Of a stretch of 64,000 nucleotides of DNA, positions 58,246 to 64,000 are shown in pieces. Each line of letters opens with the position of its first letter. Position 1 is the first letter of the stretch. The notes beneath the pieces were generated by a model. The model did no database searches. It was not told where the DNA came from and saw nothing but the letters and a program-made list of their open reading frames with translations. The stretch is from Limnanthes douglasii subsp. nivea (Eukaryota > Streptophyta > Magnoliopsida > Brassicales > Limnanthaceae): positions 172,254,386-172,318,385 of the forward strand of contig JAUPFV010000001.1 in assembly GCA_036936605.1 (NCBI GenBank). Direction: 5' to 3'. The position numbers were made by a program, and so were the translations under genes.

Positions 58246-59609
58246 ACTCACTGGAAACGATAGCATATACGGAGTCCTACCCATGGATCCATGTGCTCGA
58301 AATCCCTTCTATTCAACTCGATAAAGGTGAAAAAGAGGAAGTCTTTGAAATACAAGTAAATCAGCCTCAAGATTGGAGGTCTCCTCTTGTGCAATATCTG
58401 TCCGATGGTATCGTGCCCTTGAATAAATCACAAGTCATAACATTGAAGCACAGGGCTCGTGGTTTCCTTATGTTAAGAGAAGTATTATACAAAAAATCCT
58501 ATAGCAAACCTCTCCTACGTTGTTTAGAGGATCATGAGTTACAAATGGTTCTCTCCGAATTGCATGATGGTGAGGGATCAGCCCATTGTGGATTTAGAGC
58601 TTTAACAAGAAGGCTGCTACTCTCCGGATACTATTGGCCATCAATTATGAAAGATGCTAAGGAACTGGTACGAAGGTGTGACCCATGCCAGAGGTACAGC
58701 AATGAAATTCATGTACCAGCCATTCCCTTGGAGTCAATTTCTGAGCCCATCCCTTTTGCTCGATGGGGATTGGACTTAGTTGGGCCTCTCCCTGTGGCGT
58801 CCGGAGGGCGTAAAACTATAATTGTGGCCATTGACTACTTCTCAAAGTGGGTAGAAGCAGCTCCATTGGCAGGGACAACCTCGAAAGCTGTCATAAAATT
58901 CATTCTGTCCAACATATGTTGCAGATTTGGTGTCCCCCAGAAAATAACAACAGACAATGGGCCACAGTTTGATAATAAAGAGATGGAGAGCTTCTGTGCC
59001 TCAAGAGGTATTCAGCACTGCTTTTCTTCACCTTTCCACCCTCAAGCCAATGGGCAAGTTGAAGTGGCTAATAGAACGATACTGTCCGGTTTAAAGAAAA
59101 ATTTAGAAGGGGCTGCTGGGAAGTGGCCTAGTTATCTACAAGAAGTTTTATGGGCCTACCGAACAACACCTGGGGCTGCAACACAAGAATCCCCTTTTGC
59201 CTTGGTCTATGGAATGGATGCAGTAGCTCCCATAGAGAAGACACTCCCCTCCTTTCGTGTTCATAACTTCTCCGGACAGGCTAATGAGATGGCAATTAGA
59301 AATCAGCTTGATTTGATTGAAGAAAGACGGGTGAAAGCTCATCTTAGAATGGCACACTATCAGGGCTTGATGAGAAGCAGGTTTGCTTCTAAAGTTAAAA
59401 GAAGAGACTTTCAACCAGGCGATAAAGTATTGAGGAAAGTTTTCTTGCATACTAAGGAAAAGCTCTTCGGAAAACTGGCCCCAACTTGGGAGGGTCCGTA
59501 CACTGTGGTTGAAAGAATCAAGCCTGGGACATACTGGTTGGAAGACAAAGATGGCAGGGTTTTAACTCACCCTTGGAATATTGAACACCTACGAATGTAC
59601 TTGGAATAA
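58246..59609 (+). pseudogene. Tat-1 integrase
   Basis: The HHCC finger is present: LHDGEGSAHCGFRALTRR then RRCDPCQRY (58673-58695). The core has RWGLDLVGPLP (first Asp), KITTDNGPQFDNKEM (second Asp) and HPQANGQVEVANRTI (Glu). The C-terminus has KVKRRDFQPGDKVLRKVFLHTKEK and KLAPTWEGPYTVVERIKPGTYWLEDKDG, ending HPWNIEHLRMYLE. The segment from 58246 to 59609 is open and is the best preserved gypsy domain in the window. It joins element DNA to the chromosome. Confidence 0.95.
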
Positions 59610-59642
59610 AACTTGTGTAAATATTTACTTGTTTAAACATCC

Positions 59643-59664
59643 ATGTAAATATTTGGGGGCATAC
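59643..59664 (+). other. Second polypurine-like tract after pol (Tat-1)
   Basis: AAATATTTGGGGGCATAC starts a few bases into this block, about 35 bases after the pol stop. It is conserved in Tat-2 and Tat-3. Confidence 0.55.
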
Positions 59665-59919
59665 CTTCCCCTCTTCGGTGGCACGGAAAGTTTTCAATTA
59701 AATTTGGTGCCTTCTTCAAAATTCTCTAAGTATTTTCAAAATTTTGTCTCTTATCATACTACCCGGGTTAAAAGATCTAAGGGCTATTTAAATTCTAGCC
59801 GGAGAGTCTTAATGCTCTCACAATACAATAAAACTACTTAAACTCCAGCTATTTAAACAAATGATGAAAGAAGAGGATGGTTGAGCAAAATAAGATATTC
59901 ATTCGACAATTTAAAACTG

Positions 59920-59935
59920 CCTTGGCCTTCCAAGG
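59920..59935. repeat. Inter-gene palindrome (Tat-1)
   Basis: CCTTGGCCTTCCAAGG followed by ACTTT lies 40 bases beyond the antisense stop, in the shared 3' region of both convergent genes. Only one copy here; Tat-2 has two. Confidence 0.75.
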
Positions 59936-59975
59936 ACTTTAGTTTAAACAAAAGATAAACAAAACAAATTATAAA

Positions 59976-62959
59976 TTAAGGTTGAGCCTTTGAAGATGGC
60001 TCACCCTCATCTGCTTTCTTGCCCTTGATGTCGCTCTTCTCCTCGACTATCTTCTTACCCTTGGGATCAATCTCTTCCTCACCTGGGCTCTCTCCGGTTT
60101 CCTCTTCATCACCAGACGAGGACTCACCGGAGTACCCCTCATCAACCATGGTCCAGTATGGGAGATCATCGTCATCCACATAGCGCCATAAGTCCCCTAG
60201 TCTCCTCTTCGGGAATTTCTCGTGAAACAGGAGGACCATATCAGACTTCACTTTTTCAATCATTAATTCTTCACTCCGTATCATCTCCCTGGCATAAGCA
60301 TTAATCTTGGCTTTGATTGTGGCTTCTTGATCCCTCACCAAAGCAGCTTTCTCCTCAACAGCCTGAGTCACTGCATTCTCTAAAGCAAGTTTTTCAGTGG
60401 TCAGATTGGTGACAAGCTTCTCCTTTGCTGCAGTTTCTCCTCTTGAGGCTGTCAGGTCTTTCTCCAGTCCGGACAGCTTAGCCCGGAGATCTTTTACGGT
60501 CTCTTCTAAGGAAGTAGCTTTTGTGTTGCTTTCATCTTGATTCTTCTTTAGCTGATCATTTGGCTCCTTGAGCAAATCAACCTTATTGGCAGCAGTCCGG
60601 AGGTTTTCGGACAGTTTTTCCTTCTCCGACTTGAGGTCTTTGATGGTGTCCGCCTGACTTCGGACTTGCCTTTCCAAAGTAAGTATTGGTTGCACATTGC
60701 TAAGGATGGAATGGGCTATAACATCCCTCTCACTGGAAACCATAAAAGTCTTACCGTTGAAATTAACTGTGTTAGAGCTGCTTGGAGGGACATAAGGCCC
60801 TGCAAACTCGTCTCTGGACAGCCCAAGAAAATATTCACCAAGTCCATCCAGACCGGTGATGTCCATTTCATCTAAGTTGAGCTCTCCCCTCTCAACTTCA
60901 TCTGTAGTAAACTCATTTTGAATCTCTCCTTGCAAGTCCCTTGGGATCTCTTCAGCCAATGTTGGGTCAGTAGGGAAAGAGGGCTCCGGGTCCCGGAGAG
61001 CAACTTCATCTCCTTGGGAAGACTTCTTCTTCTTGGCCTCCCTGTCAGTGCTCTCACTTGTTTGCTTGCGAGTCCTCTTAGAGGCCCTTGTAGGCTTAGG
61101 GAGGTTCACTTCCTGCTTCTCGCTCTCCTGTTCCACCACCTGTAGAAGGGTTGCATCAATCTGAGCCTGTGCCAGTCCTTCTATGTCTGTTGGGGCCTCC
61201 TTCTCATCGTCACCTGCTACCCTCTTGCCTTTCTTCTTCTTGCCCTTCATTTTACTTGGGGCCTTGGCCCGGGCAGGAAGGAAGAGAGTCCCATCCAGTT
61301 CGTGAGACCTTCTCAGCACGATGTCTTCATCAGGTTGGGTGGAGAACTCCTCCCAAGTTAGGTCTCTTCGACCTGTGGTGTTCCACAGGTGAGACCTTGC
61401 TAAGTTCCCAGCAGTGAAGGCTTTGTGGAACCGGTTCTCCCAGTTCTCTGCAGCCCAAGCGTTAATTTTGCCACAGGTAGTCTGTCCGGCCTTTAGGTAG
61501 TCCCCGAACTCCTTTGGCAGCTCTGTTAAAACGAAAAGAAACTAATTAGCATAAACTTAAAGAAAAGAGAGATTCGAACAGAAGCTTAAAGTAAAAACTT
61601 ACGATCACTCCTCCATCTACTTCGAAGAAGGCTAGGATTCTCCTTGGCCTTGATTTTCTTTCCATTTTCCCATGAGCCACTGACGAACAAGAATTGGCTC
61701 CTCCATTTACTCTCCGACTCTAGGAGATCGTCAACAGCTTTAAGGTCATTCCCCATGTTGAAATGATAGAAGGGGAACTGATGATGTTTGCACAAGTTGG
61801 CCACAGCTGCAAACTCTTCCATAGGAAGAGGGATTCCAGATAACCTAGACGCCATAATACATGACATCAAGGTGAACCAGCCATGGGGCTTAACTGTGAT
61901 GGGCAGAGTTTGACCAAATGAAAATAGCGCACTATCTCTGGGTCCAGTGGGAACCTGAGTCCCCAGTTGAATAGCTCCGTGAAGAAGACTATCTCATTCC
62001 TTTTGCAATGCATTCGGGGTCTCCGGATCGATAGGAATTCTTATCTTTACGTTCTCAGGGATTCCCCACTTTGTGCGCAATCTACCCAGATCTGAAGTAT
62101 GGATGAACGCGTACTTGGGTTTCAACAAAGCCAAAAGATAATTGAACTCCACCTTATGAAAGCATGGCCTCACTCTCCCTTCAAGGCTCTCCGGCAGGTC
62201 CGGACGCCTTAGATACAAATCCTCTTTGCCCTTCTTGGCAACAACGATAGCAGTTTCAGCCTGTCCGGAGGACTCAGACTCAAATCTAACCTCCTCAGTG
62301 GAGTCCTCCATCCTCTCCTCCATAATCGTTGGGGGAGCTTCAGTAGAAATAGTCCGGGGAGGGTTGAGGCTTGGCAGAGCTGATCCTCCGGACTGTTGGC
62401 TGTCCGTATTTACTCGACTTCTCACCTCAATTTGAGTTTCTGAGGTAGAAGATTCCTTGGGGGGTAGTGGGCTGCTGGCTTCTAGTCCTGACGGCCTCTC
62501 CCGGGGAGCCCTTATAGTTGCCCCAGACCCTGATTCACTATTTTTTGCCCCCGATTTCGAGGGTGTGTTTTTAGAGGAAAGTCCTTTAACCAACCTACTT
62601 GGCCTTTTCATGATTAATTTGTCCGGGGAGTGGTCAGAATCAGACCCCATAGCAATGAAAGAGGATTTTTTCCTAACACTTGTGGCAGTGACACCCGGTT
62701 CAACAACAGGGATCGACTCTTGAACTGAGGAGCCATATACTATGGGGGAAAGCGTTGATTGAAAGCGTTTTTTAGGTTTTGTACCTCTAGAAGAAGATGA
62801 ACCTCTGTCAGATTCTTCGATTGAAGGGGCTGGTTTCTCAACAGGCGACGCTGGAAGCCCTGCTGCAAGTCTTTTCTCCTTCTCAACTCTTTGAGCTTTC
62901 TCCAATTCTGAGAGGTTAAGCCAGCCACCCTTGATCAGTGCTGTTCTTGCTGTAAACAT
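59976..62959 (-). pseudogene. Tat-1 antisense gene (two exons)
   Basis: Exon 1 runs from 62959 to 61603 and starts MFTARTALIKGGWLNLSELEK. Residues 1-230 are Ser/Pro/Lys-rich and probably disordered. About 235-440 hold a folded domain with PCFHKVEFNYLLALL, KWGIPENVKIRIPIDPETP and ELFNWGLRFPLDPEIVRYF-like sequence, resembling PF04195 (from memory). Exon 2 (61522-59976) has NLARSHLWNTTGRRDLTWEEF, the lysine cluster KMKGKKKKGKR (possible nuclear signal), a heptad-rich coiled coil and KFPKRRLGDLWRYVDDDD with an acidic tail. An extra base near 62011 and a missing base near 61890 shift the frame twice, so this copy is probably broken. The function is unknown; antisense extra genes are known in Tat-lineage elements. 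Confidence 0.9.
61523..61602 (-). other. Intron of the antisense gene
   Basis: On the minus strand GTAAGTTTTTAC begins after GATC at 61602 and the 80-base, T-rich stretch ends TTTTAACAG at 61523. Splicing joins SLLRSRWRSD to QLPKEFGDYLKAGQTT in frame (phase 1). The other copies lose coding at the same place. Confidence 0.82.
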
Positions 62960-63387
62960 AAACAGCCAAGTAAATTTTGAAGATTCTAGAGAGATAAAGC
63001 TCTGAGTAAAAATGGCAGAGTGAAATTTGAAAGAGATAATGAGATAGTGAAAAGTGAATTAGAATTTATAGTAAAAGTGAAAAAAGAAGTTGATTCCTAG
63101 GAGAATCCGAAAAGTTGGGCAATGATTAGAAGGTGGCGCTGATGTCATTAATGGTATTTAAAAGAGGTAACTTGTTCGAGAAAGTGGTGCGAAGTTCAAG
63201 GTGAAAAAACGGCTACAGTGACCAATCAGAGAATGACACGTGTCCCATTAACTCTGGCAAGAACCGTTTAGAATTCGTAACGTTCGGTCTGTCCGGGTTT
63301 GTCCACAACTCTCTCCGGATTGAAAAACCACTTCCTATAATCGGACTGTTTTTCAGTTCTTTGACAAGGACACTTGTTCAAACATCT
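62960..63387 (-). promoter_or_regulatory. Candidate antisense-gene promoter region
   Basis: This non-coding stretch between the antisense start and the polypurine tract has, on the minus strand, a TTTTAAATACC TATA-like box (63154-63164), a TGACATCA site (63141-63148 on plus as TGATGTCA), a CCAAT box (plus CCAATCAG near 63222) and the G-box GACACGTGTC at 63235-63244. The order is that of a polymerase II promoter outside the LTR. The role is inferred. Confidence 0.55.
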
Positions 63388-63401
63388 AAAAAAGGGGCTC
63401 C
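63388..63401 (+). other. Tat-1 polypurine tract
   Basis: AAAAAAGGGGCTCC abuts the 3' LTR start TGATGAG. Confidence 0.9.
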
Positions 63402-63859
63402 TGATGAGTCCGAATTCATAATACTCCCCGGAAGGGCAAATCAGTGTAATTCTCTCAGAAATCCGGACAGAACTTTTGGACCGGACAGATCACTTCGAAC
63501 CAGTATGAGCCTAAGGCTGTTCGAACTATGACAAAAGTACTAAAAAACCTAAACACTTCTTGACTAAGTTACCTGTCCTCCTGCTTAGAACTCATGGGTC
63601 TTTAAACATGACCCGGGTCCATTAAACTTGACCCGAAAGCCCATAAGGGCCCAAATTTCATACTATAAATACCCAACCACCAGCATTAACTATGGGTAAG
63701 AAAAATTAACTGCTGCCAAGCTGCTTAATTCTCTCTCCACATTAAAAACACTTTGAAACACCTTTAAACACCCTCACACCACCATGAAACACCCTTATAC
63801 CGCCTTAAAACTCCACTTGAAATTACCAGCCTACCCTCATGCTACTTTTATCCTCACCA
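63402..63859 (+). repeat. Tat-1 3' LTR
   Basis: 458 bp, TGATGAGTCCGAATTC to CTCACCA. It carries an 18-bp stretch absent from the 5' LTR, bounded by two CCGGACAG octamers near 63463 and 63481. Otherwise there are seven differences. Confidence 0.95.
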
Positions 63860-63864
63860 AACTT
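63860..63864. repeat. Tat-1 target-site duplication, right
   Basis: AACTT against TACTT on the left; four of five bases agree. Confidence 0.75.
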
Positions 63865-64000
63865 GACCAACTAATGTTGGAACCATTTAATTGTGACCAA
63901 CTAGTGTTCGAACAAAAACACTTGACCAACTAATGTTGGAACTTTTTAACTAAGACCAACTATTGTTGGAAATTTTACACTTTACCAATTAATGTTGGTA
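63865..64000. repeat. 30/29-bp hairpin satellite, right piece
   Basis: Units start at 63865, 63895, 63924, 63954 and 63983, lengths 30, 29, 30, 29 and cut by the window edge. The alternation continues in phase from 53417 and 53447. Each unit has CCAAC...GTTGG inverted ends. Confidence 0.92.

Larger units (their letters stand above)
53476..63859 (+). mobile_element. Tat-1: youngest, complete Ty3/gypsy Tat-lineage element
   Basis: It is 10.4 kb. LTRs at 53476-53915 and 63402-63859 differ by seven substitutions and one 18-bp indel. With the often used rate of 1.3e-8 per site per year the insertion would be roughly 0.6 million years old (inference). It contains an arginine-type primer site, gag-pro-pol with two RNase H domains, a convergent antisense gene with an intron, and a polypurine tract. 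Lesions: stops at 54703, 55210 and 56253, a frameshift near 55540, a 10-bp deletion near 56900, a 1-bp insertion near 58229, and two shifts in the antisense gene. It inserted in the Tat-4 satellite. Confidence 0.96.

Noticed and set aside
61870..62060. Programmed frameshifting in the antisense gene
   Set aside because: Both shifts are single-base indels relative to Tat-2, at sites without slippery heptamers; they cancel only partly and look like mutation.

Overview
The window looks like repeat-filled intergenic DNA from a flowering plant. It is AT-rich, and I see no host gene, rRNA gene, tRNA gene or CRISPR array. Everything I can name is a retrotransposon or a tandem repeat. Plant origin is indicated by Ty3/gypsy Tat-lineage elements with a second RNase H domain and an antisense extra gene, by Ty1/copia elements with an initiator tRNA-Met-like primer site, and by plant L1-type LINEs whose ORF1 carries a DUF4283-like region and a CCHC knuckle.

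Layout: 1-2.4 kb, nothing recognised. 2.4-18.4 kb, a decayed copia element on the minus strand (Copia-1), split at 5852-15434 by a complete but old gypsy element (Tat-2; its LTRs differ at about 6% of sites by hand count). 18.4-24.9 kb, a 5'-truncated relative (Tat-3) with a 47-bp tandem array. 24.9-28.6 kb, a decayed plus-strand copia (Copia-2). 30.9-41.15 kb, a minus-strand LINE (LINE-A) interrupted at 32324-37840 by a nearly full-length LINE-B flanked by an exact 17-bp target-site duplication. 42.65-48.25 kb, a third minus-strand LINE (LINE-C) with a C-terminal RNase H. 48.3-50.56 kb, two tandem copies of a 1.0-1.2 kb unit, each holding a CATCTAG-type array. 50.9-53.47 kb, a gypsy fragment in reverse orientation (Tat-4) ending in a 30/29-bp hairpin satellite. 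53476-63859, the youngest element (Tat-1, LTRs about 1.6% different), inserted in that satellite. 63865-64000, the satellite continues to the window edge.

The four Tat copies share one plan: LTR, primer site, gag-protease-RT-RNaseH-second RNaseH-integrase, a short intergenic stretch, then a convergent gene on the opposite strand, then polypurine tract and LTR. The antisense gene (about 0.9-1.0 kb of N-terminal coding, a short intron, then a basic and coiled-coil second exon) is recognisable in all four copies. Several small signals recur between copies and are not explained by coding: one shared in-frame UAG between protease and RT, a palindrome between the convergent genes, a second polypurine-like tract after pol, a G-box-like site upstream of the antisense gene, and a strong excess of the octamer CCGGACAG. 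No copy is intact; each carries stops, frameshifts or deletions.

All alignments and counts were made by eye. Element names (Tat-1 to Tat-4, Copia-1/2, LINE-A/B/C) are mine.
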